A DNA stretch of 64,000 bases from contig NZ_BMUA01000009.1 in NCBI RefSeq assembly GCF_014649955.1, positions 62,001 through 126,000 on the forward strand, given 5' to 3'. The DNA comes from Streptomyces violascens (GTDB lineage Bacteria; Actinomycetota; Actinomycetes; Streptomycetales; Streptomycetaceae). Made by a program: the position numbers and the translations under genes. Of the stretch, positions 22,460 through 30,649 are shown in pieces (positions within the stretch are counted from its first letter, which is position 1; the number at the start of each line of letters is the position of its first letter). The notes below the pieces were generated by a model. The model had not been told where the DNA came from. It was given only the letters and a program-made list of their open reading frames with translations, and made no database searches.

Positions 22460-24543
22460 GCGGAGGCCTCCTGCCCCTGCGCCTGGGCCTGGATGGCCGT
22501 GATGGCGACGGTGTTGACGATGTCCTGGACGAGGGCGCCGCGCGACAGGTCGTTGACCGGCTTGCGCAGACCCTGGAGCACCGGGCCCACGGCCACGGCG
22601 CCGGCCGAGCGCTGCACGGCCTTGTAGGTGTTGTTGCCGGTGTTGAGGTCCGGGAAGATCAGCACGGTGGCCTGCCCGGCCACCTCCGACTCCGGCAGCT
22701 TGGTCGCGGCGACCGACGGCTCCACGGCCGCGTCGTACTGGATCGGGCCCTCGATCTTCAGCTCGGGCTGGGCCTCGCGCACCAGCTTGGTGGCCTCACG
22801 CACCTTGTCCACGTCGGCGCCCGAGCCCGAGGTGCCCGTCGAGTACGACAGCATCGCGATCCGCGGGTCCACACCGAACTGCTGCGCGGTGGCGGCAGCC
22901 TGCACCGCGATGTCCGCGAGCTGCTCGGCGTTCGGGTCGGGGTTGACCGCGCAGTCGCCGTACACGAGCACCTTGTCGGCGAGGCACATGAAGAAGACGG
23001 ACGAGACGATCGAGGCGTCCGGCTTGGTCTTGATGATCTCGAAGGCGGGGCGGATGGTCGCGGCGGTGGAGTGCACCGAGCCCGACACCATGCCGTCGGC
23101 CAGGCCCTCCTGGACCATCAGCGTGCCGAAGTAGTTCACGTCCGCGACCACGTCGTACGCCAGCTCCACGGTGACGCCCTTGTGGGCGCGCAGCTGGGCG
23201 TAGCGCTCGGCGAAGCGCTGGCGAAGCTCGGAGGTCTGCGGGTCGATGATCTGGCACTTGACGACGTCGATGCCGAGGTCGGCGGCCTTCTTGCGGATCG
23301 CCTCGACGTCGCCGAGCAGCGTCAGCTCGCACACGTCCCGGCGAAGGAGTACGTCGGCCGCGCGCAGCACCCGGTCCTCGCTGCCCTCGGGCAGCACGAC
23401 CCGGCGGCGGTTCGAGCGGGCCTGCTCCAGGAGCTCGTGCTCGAACATCATCGGGGTGACCCGGCCGCTGCGGGCCACCGAGACCCGGCGAAGGAGGTCG
23501 GCGGTGTCCACGTGCCGCTCGAAGAGGCCGAGCGCGGTCTCCGCCTTGCGGGGGGTCGCCGCGTTCAACTTCCCTTCCAGGGCGAAGAGTTCCTGCGCGG
23601 TGGGGAAGGATCCGTGGCTGACCGCGACCACCGGGGTGCCCGGCGCGAGCCGGTCGGCGAGCGTCAGGATCGCCTCGCCGGGCCGCTCGTCGAGGGTGAG
23701 GAGGATGCCCGCGATGGGCGGAGTACCGGCGCTGTGCGCGGCCAGCGAGCCGACGACCAGGTCCGCGCGGTCGCCCGGGGTCACGACCAGGCAGCCCGGG
23801 GTCAGCGCGTTCAGGAAGTTCGGCAGCATGGCACCGCCGAAGACGAAGTCGAGGGCGTCGCGCGCGAGCCCCGAGTCGTCGCCGAGCAGCACCGTGCCGT
23901 CCAGGGCCGCCGCGATCTGGGCGACGGTCGGCGCGGAGAGGGCGGGCTCGTCCGGCAGCACGTAGCAGGGCACGGGAAGGCGGGCCTTCAGGCGCTCCTC
24001 GATCTCGTGACGGTCGGCCGGGGCGACCCGGTTCACCACCATCGCGAGCACGTCGCAGCCGAGCCCGTCGTAGGCCCGGTGCGCGTTGCGCGCCTCGGCC
24101 CGTACGGACTCGGCGGTCTGGCCCTTGCCGCCGACCACCGGTATCACCGAGGCGCCGAACTCGTTGGCGAGCCGGGCGTTGAGCGCCAGCTCGTCGGGGA
24201 GCTGGGTGTCGGCGAAGTCGGTGCCGAGGACCAGGACGACCTCGTAGTCGCGGGCCACCTTGTGGAAGCGGTCGACGAGCCGCGAGACGAGTTCGTCGGT
24301 ACCCTGCTCCGCCTGGAGCGCGGACGCCTCGTGGTAGTCCATGCCGTACACCGTGGCCGCGTCCTGCGCCAGCCGGTAGCGGGCGCGGAGCAGGTCGAAC
24401 AGGCGGTCCGGTCCGTCGTGCACCAGGGGGCGGAAGACGCCCACCCGGTCCACCTGACGGGTCAGGAGCTCCATGACTCCCAGCTCGATGACCTGGCGGC
24501 CGTCTCCCCGGTCGATCCCGGTCACGTACACGCTGCGCGTCAC
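22456..24543 (-). CDS. pta: Phosphate acetyltransferase, long three-domain form
   Basis: A 695-residue enzyme converting acetyl-CoA and phosphate to acetyl phosphate. The N-terminal part (about 1-220) is a BioD-like P-loop-derived domain, then a DRTGG domain (about 220-340), then the catalytic PTA_PTB domain containing R-V-V-L-P-E-G-S-E-D and S-Y-S-T-G-T-S-G-S-G. This layout matches the long bacterial Pta, whose N-terminus is usually regulatory. GTG 24543 was chosen because AGGAG lies eight bases upstream; the longer frame reads through the promoter. Confidence 0.96.
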   Translation of the reverse strand: MTRSVYVTGIDRGDGRQVIELGVMELLTRQVDRVGVFRPLVHDGPDRLFDLLRARYRLAQDAATVYGMDYHEASALQAEQGTDELVSRLVDRFHKVARDYEVVLVLGTDFADTQLPDELALNARLANEFGASVIPVVGGKGQTAESVRAEARNAHRAYDGLGCDVLAMVVNRVAPADRHEIEERLKARLPVPCYVLPDEPALSAPTVAQIAAALDGTVLLGDDSGLARDALDFVFGGAMLPNFLNALTPGCLVVTPGDRADLVVGSLAAHSAGTPPIAGILLTLDERPGEAILTLADRLAPGTPVVAVSHGSFPTAQELFALEGKLNAATPRKAETALGLFERHVDTADLLRRVSVARSGRVTPMMFEHELLEQARSNRRRVVLPEGSEDRVLRAADVLLRRDVCELTLLGDVEAIRKKAADLGIDVVKCQIIDPQTSELRQRFAERYAQLRAHKGVTVELAYDVVADVNYFGTLMVQEGLADGMVSGSVHSTAATIRPAFEIIKTKPDASIVSSVFFMCLADKVLVYGDCAVNPDPNAEQLADIAVQAAATAQQFGVDPRIAMLSYSTGTSGSGADVDKVREATKLVREAQPELKIEGPIQYDAAVEPSVAATKLPESEVAGQATVLIFPDLNTGNNTYKAVQRSAGAVAVGPVLQGLRKPVNDLSRGALVQDIVNTVAITAIQAQAQGQEASA

Positions 24544-24578
24544 GCGTGCTCTCCTGTTCTGCGTTGCAGGAAATTGTC

Positions 24579-24607
24579 CATATAGGGCGGTCTTGCCCCC
24601 TTGACAA
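24579..24607 (-). promoter_or_regulatory. Candidate pta-ackA promoter
   Basis: On the minus strand TTGTCA (24607-24602) and TATATG (24584-24579) have the ideal 17-base spacing, about 36 bases before the pta start. It is a strong-looking housekeeping promoter by eye. The region 24544-24800 also separates pta from the divergent pfkA. Confidence 0.6.
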
Positions 24608-24800
24608 TACCTCTGCGGATGGATAGGGCGCCCGCCGGACGAAAGGCCTGGCGGGAGGGTCCGAAGACCCCCCGGTCCATCATGGTCGGAGTAGCTGGAT
24701 GGGCGGGTGGCCCAGGGTGCGTGGGACAATCTGAATTGCTCACGTTACGGGGGATTCGGGCGTGACGTCCCTGGACCAGCGAAGCAGGAGATTCACCACG

Positions 24801-25826
24801 ATGCGCATCGGAGTTCTCACCGCAGGCGGCGACTGCCCCGGCCTGAACGCAGTGATCCGGTCGGTCGTGCACCGAGCCGTGGTCGGCCACGGCGACGAAG
24901 TCATCGGTTTCGAGGACGGGTTCAAGGGTCTGCTCGACGGTCACTTCCGCCCGCTCGACCTCAACGCGGTGAGCGGCATCCTGGCCCGCGGCGGCACCAT
25001 CCTCGGCTCGGCCCGCCTGGAGCGCGACCGGCTGCGTGAAGCGTCCGAGAACTGCGCCGAGTTGGCGAAGCGTTACGGCATCGACGCGCTCATCCCGATC
25101 GGCGGCGAGGGCACACTGACCGCGGCCCGGATGCTGTCCGACGCGGGGATGCCCGTCGTCGGCGTGCCGAAGACCATCGACAACGACATCTCCGCCACAG
25201 ACCGCACCTTCGGCTTCGACACCGCCGTGGGCGTGGCGACCGAGGCCATCGACCGCCTCAAGACCACCGCCGAATCCCACCAGCGCGTCATGGTCGTCGA
25301 GGTCATGGGCCGGCACGCGGGCTGGATCGCCCTGGAGTCCGGCATGGCAGGCGGCGCCCACGGCATCTGCCTGCCCGAGCGGCTCTTCGAGGTCGACGAC
25401 CTGGTCAAAATGGTCGAGGAGCGCTTCGCGCGCGGCAAGAAGTTCGCCGTCATCTGCGTTGCCGAGGGCGCGCACCCCGCCGAGGGCTCGATGCCGTACG
25501 AGAAGGGCGCGATCGACCAGTACGGCCACGAGCGCTTCGCCGGCATCGGCAACCGGCTCGCCGTCGAACTGGAGCGGCGCCTGGGCAAGGAGGCCCGCCC
25601 GGTCATCCTGGGCCACGTCCAGCGCGGCGGCGTGCCGACCGCGTACGACCGTGTACTCGCGACGCGGTTCGGCTGGCACGCGGTGGAGGCCGTGCACCGC
25701 GGCGACTTCGGCAACATGACCGCGCTGCGCGGCACGGACATCGTCATGGCGCCGCTGGCCCACGCCGTGACCACCCTCAAGACGGTCCCGGACAACCGCA
25801 TGTACGAGGCGGAGTCGGTCTTCTGA
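24801..25826 (+). CDS. pfkA: 6-phosphofructokinase, ATP-type
   Basis: A 341-residue glycolytic kinase making fructose 1,6-bisphosphate. It has G-G-D-C-P-G-L-N at the start, G-G-E-G-T, P-K-T-I-D-N-D and M-G-R-H-A-G. The fourth residue of G-G-E-G-T is Gly, as in ATP-dependent enzymes; PPi-dependent actinobacterial homologues have Asp there. The Lys in P-K-T-I-D-N-D places it in the group III PFK family. ATG 24801 follows AGGAG. It is divergent from pta. By gene order it probably corresponds to S. coelicolor pfkA2. Confidence 0.96.
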   Translation: MRIGVLTAGGDCPGLNAVIRSVVHRAVVGHGDEVIGFEDGFKGLLDGHFRPLDLNAVSGILARGGTILGSARLERDRLREASENCAELAKRYGIDALIPIGGEGTLTAARMLSDAGMPVVGVPKTIDNDISATDRTFGFDTAVGVATEAIDRLKTTAESHQRVMVVEVMGRHAGWIALESGMAGGAHGICLPERLFEVDDLVKMVEERFARGKKFAVICVAEGAHPAEGSMPYEKGAIDQYGHERFAGIGNRLAVELERRLGKEARPVILGHVQRGGVPTAYDRVLATRFGWHAVEAVHRGDFGNMTALRGTDIVMAPLAHAVTTLKTVPDNRMYEAESVF

Positions 25827-25878
25827 GCCCGCTCGGGCGGGGGACCTGGGGCCTCAATCCTGGGGGCCCAAGGGCCCG

Positions 25879-25900
25879 GGGGAACTGCGCGACCGGCCCC
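25879..25900. repeat. Streptomyces-type GAACTGCGCGACC extragenic repeat
   Basis: GGGGAACTGCGCGACCGGCCCC lies in the 74-base convergent gap between pfkA and the tandem-HTH regulator. This sequence recurs in intergenic regions of many Streptomyces genomes. Short G/C dyads beside it (25828-25839) could form a weak bidirectional terminator. Confidence 0.5.
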
Positions 25901-26569
25901 TCAGTTGTGGGCGAGTTCCCAGAAGCGGTCCACGATGCGGTCGAGGAAGGCTCGGCCCGCGTCGCCCGTGTCGTTGTCCGAGCCCCAGTTCAGCGTGCCC
26001 ACCATCTTTTCCTGGTACTCCGTGTGCAGCGTGCCAAGCACCTGCTCAAGATGCTGCTTGGAGAGCGGGAGCAGCTTCGCCGTCGGCTTGACGTAGGCCT
26101 GCCAGCGCGTGGTGACGGCGCTGCGCAGGAGCTCCGAGAGGTCCGCGTTCTGGCCGGTGGCCGTCACGTAGTCGCGCAGGGGCAGCTGGAGCAGATCGGC
26201 AAGCGCCGCGGACTGGCGTTCGTTGCCGCGCCAGCGCCCCGCGTCCTCCATGCGCCGGTACGCCGCGGCGTCGAGCCCGACGCGGCGAGCCATGTCGTCG
26301 ATGGAAAGCCCGCGCGCCAGGCGGTGCTCGCGCAGGGTCGAGGCGGCCGACATGAGGTCGCCGGGGGAGCACCACAGGACGCCGGCGAGCGCGGTCAGCT
26401 CCCGTGCCTCGGGCGCCGCGAGCCCCCGTTCCCACGCCATCACGGTGTCCGGGGAGATCACGAGGCCGTACTGGGCGCGCATGCCGTAGGCGACGTGGCC
26501 GGGGGCCATGCCCAGGGCTTCCCGCAGTCGGCGGGCCGCGAGGGCATTGAAGGGTGGGGTGGGGTGCAC
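25901..26569 (-). CDS. XRE-type regulator with two helix-turn-helix domains
   Basis: A 222-residue DNA-binding protein. The first HTH covers about residues 8-65 (S-P-D-T-V-M-A-W-E-R-G) and the second about 70-130 (S-I-D-D-M-A-R-R-V-G-L-D-A-A-A-Y-R-R-M-E), so it carries tandem Cro/C1-like domains before a helical C-terminus without enzyme motifs. GTG 26569 was chosen because the protein begins there with H-P-T-P-P-F; GTG 26575 lies two codons upstream. An 11-bp inverted repeat spans this start region, suggesting autoregulation. The gene converges on pfkA. Target genes unknown. Confidence 0.8.
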   Translation of the reverse strand: MHPTPPFNALAARRLREALGMAPGHVAYGMRAQYGLVISPDTVMAWERGLAAPEARELTALAGVLWCSPGDLMSAASTLREHRLARGLSIDDMARRVGLDAAAYRRMEDAGRWRGNERQSAALADLLQLPLRDYVTATGQNADLSELLRSAVTTRWQAYVKPTAKLLPLSKQHLEQVLGTLHTEYQEKMVGTLNWGSDNDTGDAGRAFLDRIVDRFWELAHN

Positions 26570-26572
26570 GCG

Positions 26573-26611
26573 CACACCGTAGGACGGTAAGTGACATCTG
26601 CCTACGGTGTG
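26573..26611. promoter_or_regulatory. 11-bp perfect inverted repeat over the XRE regulator start
   Basis: CACACCGTAGG (26573-26583) and CCTACGGTGTG (26601-26611) are perfect complements separated by 17 bases, immediately upstream of the chosen start. Such widely spaced arms could be two half-sites for a tandem-HTH protein, or a hairpin hiding the start codon. Confidence 0.6.
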
Positions 26612-26699
26612 TTCCACCAAAGAAGGTGAATTGTAGGAAAGTACGGTTTTGGTGGCGTCCGGGTTACTTAAGGGTTCGGTAAGCGTGTGCTCGGCAACG

Positions 26700-27584
26700 C
26701 TAACCCTTCACCGCACCGGCCAGCGCGAAACCTCCTCCGAGCCGCCGCGCGATCAGGACGTACATCAGGAGCACCGGCGTCGAGTACAGGATCGAGAAGG
26801 CGGCGAGCTGGCCGTAGACCACCGAGCCGTAGTTCCCGAAGAACGTGAAGATGGAGACCGAGGCCGGCAGCCGGTCGGGGGAGAGCAGCAGCATGAAGGG
26901 GACGAAGAAGTTCCCCCACAGCATGATGAAGGTGTAGATCGTCACGACGGTCACGCCGGGACCCATCAGCGGCAGCACCACCCGCACCAGCGTCTGCGGC
27001 ATCGACGCCCCGTCCGTCCAGGCGGCCTCCTCCAGAGTGATCGGCACCCCGTCCATGAAGTTCTTCATCAGCCAGATGGCGAACGGGAGCTGGGAGGTGG
27101 CGAGGAAGAGCGCCGTGCCGTACATCGTGTCGATGAGGTTCACCTGCACGAAGAGCCCGTACACCGGAACCATGATCGCCGTGATCGGCAGACACGTCGT
27201 GAACAGGATGGTCAGGAGGTACGGGCGGGCAAGCCGCGAGCGGTAGCGCGAGAGCGGGTACGCCGCGAGCGCCGCGCACGCGACCGTGAGCAGGGTGGAA
27301 CTCCCGCACAGCAGAAGGCTGTTGAGCATCGGTGTGAAGGTGATGTCCGGGGTCAGGATGGCTGAGAAGTTGTCCAGGGTGGCCGAGCCCGGGACCCGTA
27401 CGCGCAGATCGGCCTGGGTGTCGACGGAGGCGAGCAGCAGCCAGAGCAGCGGCACCGCGAAGGCCGCCGCCAGCGCGAGCAGGGCCGCGTCCGCGGCGAG
27501 CCGCTGCCGGGTGCGCCGGCGCGACCGGCCCGCCCTCGTACGTCCACCTTCATCGGCCCCGCCCTCATCAACCCCCGCCCTCAC
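26700..27584 (-). CDS. ABC transporter permease (MalG-type)
   Basis: A 294-residue inner-membrane permease with six hydrophobic helices and the EAA loop E-E-A-A-W-T-D-G-A-S followed by V-V-L-P-L-M, the contact site for the ATPase. It ends in A-G-A-V-K-G as MalG-type proteins do. GTG 27584 overlaps the upstream permease stop (GTGA); the first 25 residues are charged low-complexity sequence, partly built from a local duplication, so the true start could be a little later. No ATPase gene is nearby. In Streptomyces the shared ATPase MsiK often serves such importers. Confidence 0.88.
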   Translation of the reverse strand: MRAGVDEGGADEGGRTRAGRSRRRTRQRLAADAALLALAAAFAVPLLWLLLASVDTQADLRVRVPGSATLDNFSAILTPDITFTPMLNSLLLCGSSTLLTVACAALAAYPLSRYRSRLARPYLLTILFTTCLPITAIMVPVYGLFVQVNLIDTMYGTALFLATSQLPFAIWLMKNFMDGVPITLEEAAWTDGASMPQTLVRVVLPLMGPGVTVVTIYTFIMLWGNFFVPFMLLLSPDRLPASVSIFTFFGNYGSVVYGQLAAFSILYSTPVLLMYVLIARRLGGGFALAGAVKG

Positions 27585-27599
27585 ACGTCCACCTTCATC
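27529..27599. repeat. Direct repeat at the permease-permease junction
   Basis: ACGTCCACCTTCATC occurs at 27540-27554 and 27585-27599, exactly 45 bases apart, and similarity extends some ten bases further to the left. The 45-base offset keeps the frame. The upstream permease end (L-M-K-V-D-V) is thus duplicated in the start of the downstream gene. Confidence 0.8.
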
Positions 27600-28474
27600 A
27601 GCCGCAGATAGACCACCGAGAACAGCGAGCCCACCAGGAGCAGGAGCAGGGCGACCGCCGTGCCGTAGCCGATCAGGCTCTTCAGGAACGCCTGGTCGTA
27701 CATGAACACGGGCAGCGTCTGGCTTCGGTCGCCCGGGCCGCCGCGCGTCATCGCCCAGATCAGGCCGAACACGGAAAGCGTCTGGAGCGTGTTGAGCATG
27801 AGGTTGGTGCCGATCGAGCGGCGGATCATCGGCAGCGTGATGTGCCAGAACCGGCGCGCCCCGCTCGCCCCGTCGACCTCGGCGGCCTCCTCGATGTCCT
27901 TCGGGATCTCGGCGAGCGCGGCCGAGTAGATCAGCATCGAGAACGCGGTGCCACGCCACACGTTCGCGAACGACACCGCGAGCACGGGCAGCGTGAAAAG
28001 CCAGTTCTGGGCGGGCAGGTGGAGCCGGTCGAGGATCGCGTTCAGGGTGCCCTCGCGCCGGAAGAAGGCGTAGAGGAGGAAGGCCGCCACGATCTCCGGC
28101 AGCACCCAGGCCGTGATCACCAGCGCCCCGGTCACTGTCCGCACCGGGCGCGAGGCCCGCCGCATCAGCGCGGCGAGCGCCAGGCCGAGGGTGTTCTGGC
28201 CGACCAGCGAGGACAGGACGGTGAAGACGAGGGTGAGCCAGACCGCGTTGCGGAACGCGGGGTCGGCGAACGCCCGCCGGAAGTTCGCGAAGCCGACGAA
28301 GTCGACGGCCGATGAGCCGGTCAGCCGCATGTCCGTGAACGCGATGTACACGCAGTAGCCGATCGGCCCCGCCAGGAACAGCAGCAGGAGCAGGGTCGCG
28401 GGCGCGATCGGCAGCCAGCGCACCGCACGCTTTCGCCGCCTGCCCGTCGCTGCCGAGGCGCTCAACCGGCTCAC
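27581..28474 (-). CDS. ABC transporter permease (MalF-type)
   Basis: A 297-residue membrane permease, first of the pair. It has a basic start (R-R-R-K-R-A-V-R-W), six helices and the EAA loop E-E-A-A-E-V-D-G-A-S followed by I-T-L-P-M-I. GTG 28474 overlaps the binding-protein stop (GTGA), so binding protein and both permeases form one coupled operon. The family is carbohydrate uptake CUT1 by similarity to MalF; substrate unknown. Confidence 0.9.
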   Translation of the reverse strand: MSRLSASAATGRRRKRAVRWLPIAPATLLLLLFLAGPIGYCVYIAFTDMRLTGSSAVDFVGFANFRRAFADPAFRNAVWLTLVFTVLSSLVGQNTLGLALAALMRRASRPVRTVTGALVITAWVLPEIVAAFLLYAFFRREGTLNAILDRLHLPAQNWLFTLPVLAVSFANVWRGTAFSMLIYSAALAEIPKDIEEAAEVDGASGARRFWHITLPMIRRSIGTNLMLNTLQTLSVFGLIWAMTRGGPGDRSQTLPVFMYDQAFLKSLIGYGTAVALLLLLVGSLFSVVYLRLMKVDV

Positions 28475-29841
28475 CGGGCCGTCGACTTGAGCTGGTCGTC
28501 GTACGCCTTCGCGGCCACGGAAGCCGAGCCGCCGGTCGTCACCGACTCCATCGCCTCGCCGATCGCTGTCGACACCTGCGGATAGACGGACAGCGCGGGC
28601 CGGTAGTGCGTGAAGGGGACCAGGCTCGTGAAGAAGGTGATTCCCGGCATGGAGTTCAGGTAGGTCGGGTCTGCCGCGACGTCCTTGCGGACCGCGATCT
28701 GCGCGTCCGCGACGTCCCACTTCACCGCGTTCTCCTTCGTCTGCATCGTCTTGACGAAGTCGAAGGCGAGGGCGGGGTTGCCCGCCTTCGCCGGGATCGC
28801 CCAGGTCCAGCCGCCCGACATGGAGACCTTGCCCGGTGCCTGGCCGTTCTGGGTCGGCATCGGCGCCTGGCCCAGAACGGTCGACCAGGCCGGCCACTCC
28901 TTGGGGCCCTTGTTGATCCAGTTCTGGCCCAGCCAGGAGCCGTCGAGCGCGATCGCCAGCTTGCCGTTCGGCATCCAGTCCGTCGCCAGGTGCGTGCCCA
29001 CATTGGGGTCGAGGGCGTCCGAGGGATCCGGGCCGAGCTTCTCCGAGTACACCGTCCGTACGAAGCCGAGGGCGTCCTTGAAGCCCTGCGAGCCCGACAC
29101 CCACTTCTTGCCGGCCGGGTCGTACAGCGGGTTCTCGCCGGTCCCGTACAGGAGCATCTCGAAGCCCTGCATGGCCGCCGCCTCACTGGCCGCCTTGCCC
29201 GTGTAGACGTTGAGCGGGATGACGCCGGGGGCCTTCTGCTTCACCGCGCGCGCGGCGTCGAGGACCTCCGTCCAGTTCTTGGGCTGCCAGTTCGCGGGCA
29301 GGCCCGCCTTCGCGAAGATCTGCTTGTTGAACCACAGGCCCCGGGTGTCCGTGCCGTCCGGCACCCCGTATGTCTTGCCGTCCTCGGCCCGGGCCGAGGC
29401 CTTCGCGGTGTCGACGAACTGGCCCCACATGTCCCACTGGGACAGGTAGTCGTCCAGCGGGCGCAGATAGCCCGCGCCGATGTCGGAGTTGATGCGGAAC
29501 GTGTCCTCGTACACCAGGTCCGGGGCGGTCTTCGGGGAGCGCATCATCTGCTGGACCTTGGCCGCGTAGTCGTTGTCGGCGGCCTGGATCGGCACCAGCT
29601 TGACCTTCTTGCCGGGGTGCTCCCGCTCGAACTGCTTCTTGACGTCCTCCAGGAACGCGTCCTTGAAGCGGATCTTGTTGTCGGTGGAGCGGTTGTACGC
29701 GATCTGCACGGTGTTCGCGTCGCTGCCCGAGCCGCCGCCGCAACCGGCGAGCGCTCCGGCGGCGAGGGCGGCGGCGAGGATCAGGGAGAGCCGGTGTCGG
29801 GTTCTGGATACGGAGTCTGTGGCGGGGGCGGTGGGGCGCAC
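28471..29841 (-). CDS. Extracellular solute-binding lipoprotein (CUT1 sugar ABC importer)
   Basis: A 456-residue lipoprotein with a signal peptide ending L-A-G-C and a family 1 solute-binding fold (V-P-D-G-T-D-T-R-G-L-W-F-N-K near the hinge, late W-D-V-A-D segment). GTG 29841 is preferred because GAGGAGG lies eight bases upstream. It captures the substrate for the two downstream permeases. Aromatic residues suggest a carbohydrate, but the operon lies directly behind a CitAB/DcuSR-type two-component system, so another organic substrate cannot be excluded. Confidence 0.9.
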   Translation of the reverse strand: MRPTAPATDSVSRTRHRLSLILAAALAAGALAGCGGGSGSDANTVQIAYNRSTDNKIRFKDAFLEDVKKQFEREHPGKKVKLVPIQAADNDYAAKVQQMMRSPKTAPDLVYEDTFRINSDIGAGYLRPLDDYLSQWDMWGQFVDTAKASARAEDGKTYGVPDGTDTRGLWFNKQIFAKAGLPANWQPKNWTEVLDAARAVKQKAPGVIPLNVYTGKAASEAAAMQGFEMLLYGTGENPLYDPAGKKWVSGSQGFKDALGFVRTVYSEKLGPDPSDALDPNVGTHLATDWMPNGKLAIALDGSWLGQNWINKGPKEWPAWSTVLGQAPMPTQNGQAPGKVSMSGGWTWAIPAKAGNPALAFDFVKTMQTKENAVKWDVADAQIAVRKDVAADPTYLNSMPGITFFTSLVPFTHYRPALSVYPQVSTAIGEAMESVTTGGSASVAAKAYDDQLKSTAR

Positions 29842-29903
29842 GGGCACGACCTCCTCTGGCCAGGCGTGCGGCCGTGGCCACGGCCGCACTTGGCTGCCCG
29901 GTG

Positions 29904-29932
29904 AACGTAAGGGCGCCCGGTGGCAGGGTCAA
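29904..29932 (-). promoter_or_regulatory. Promoter of the binding protein-permease operon
   Basis: On the minus strand TTGACC (29932-29927) and TACGTT (29909-29904) have an exact 17-base spacer, giving a transcription start about 56 bases before the GTG at 29841. This is one of the clearest promoters in the window. Confidence 0.65.
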
Positions 29933-29951
29933 CCCCGCGCCCGCGTCCGGC

Positions 29952-29965
29952 TGACAACCTTGTCA
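29952..29965. promoter_or_regulatory. TGACAA-CC-TTGTCA palindrome over the response regulator stop
   Basis: A perfect 6-bp dyad with a two-base centre includes the response regulator stop codon and lies 20 bases upstream of the -35 of the ABC operon promoter. Its position suits an activator or repressor of that operon. Confidence 0.45.
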
Positions 29966-30649
29966 ACCGCCTTGGCCGGTCGAGGAGTTGAGCCAGCGGT
30001 ACTGCAGCTCGGGGCGCCCGATCTGGCCGTACTGCGGGGTGCGCTCGGCGCGGCCGGTGGTGACCAGATGCTCCAGATAGCGGCGTGCGGTGATCCGCGA
30101 GATGCCGACCGCGAGACCGGTCTCCGCCGCCGTCACTCCCTCCGGCGCCTCGCGCAGGGTCCGCGTGACGGCCTGGAGGGTGGGCGCGCTCAGGCCCTTG
30201 GGGAGTGCTGAGGGCTGCGGGGCGCGCAGCGCGGCGAGCGCCCGGTCGACCTCCTCCTGCCCGCTCGCCTCCCCGGCCGTCGCCCGGAACTCGGCGTACC
30301 GCACGAGCCGGTCGCGCAGCGTGGGGAACGTGAACGGCTTCAGTACGTACTGGACGACCCCGAGCGAGACGCCCTCGCGCACCATCGCCAGATCCCGGGC
30401 CGAGGTCACCGCGACGACATCGGCGCTGTGCCCGGCCGCCCTGAGCGACCGTACGAGCTGGAGGCCGTGGCCGTCCGGCAGGTACAGATCGAGCAGCAGC
30501 AGGTCCACCTCGGTCCGCTCCAGGGCGCGCAGCGCCTCGGCCCGGGAGTGTGCCACCGCGACCGCGGTGAAGCCGGGCACCCGGCCGACGTAGAGCCGGT
30601 GCGCCTCGGCGGCGACGGGATCGTCCTCGACGACCAGCACTCTGATCAT
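29963..30649 (-). CDS. Response regulator, CitB/DcuR family
   Basis: A 228-residue regulator with receiver residues Glu8-Asp9-Asp10 (V-V-E-D-D), phosphoacceptor Asp54 (L-L-D-L-Y-L-P-D) and a conserved Lys in L-K-P-F. Its C-terminal HTH of the CitT type includes V-G-I-S-R-I-T-A-R-R-Y-L-E-H-L. The start overlaps the kinase stop (ATGA). This family controls uptake of citrate or C4-dicarboxylates, which fits the divergent dctA gene. The ABC operon follows after 121 bases on the same strand. Confidence 0.92.
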   Translation of the reverse strand: MIRVLVVEDDPVAAEAHRLYVGRVPGFTAVAVAHSRAEALRALERTEVDLLLLDLYLPDGHGLQLVRSLRAAGHSADVVAVTSARDLAMVREGVSLGVVQYVLKPFTFPTLRDRLVRYAEFRATAGEASGQEEVDRALAALRAPQPSALPKGLSAPTLQAVTRTLREAPEGVTAAETGLAVGISRITARRYLEHLVTTGRAERTPQYGQIGRPELQYRWLNSSTGQGG

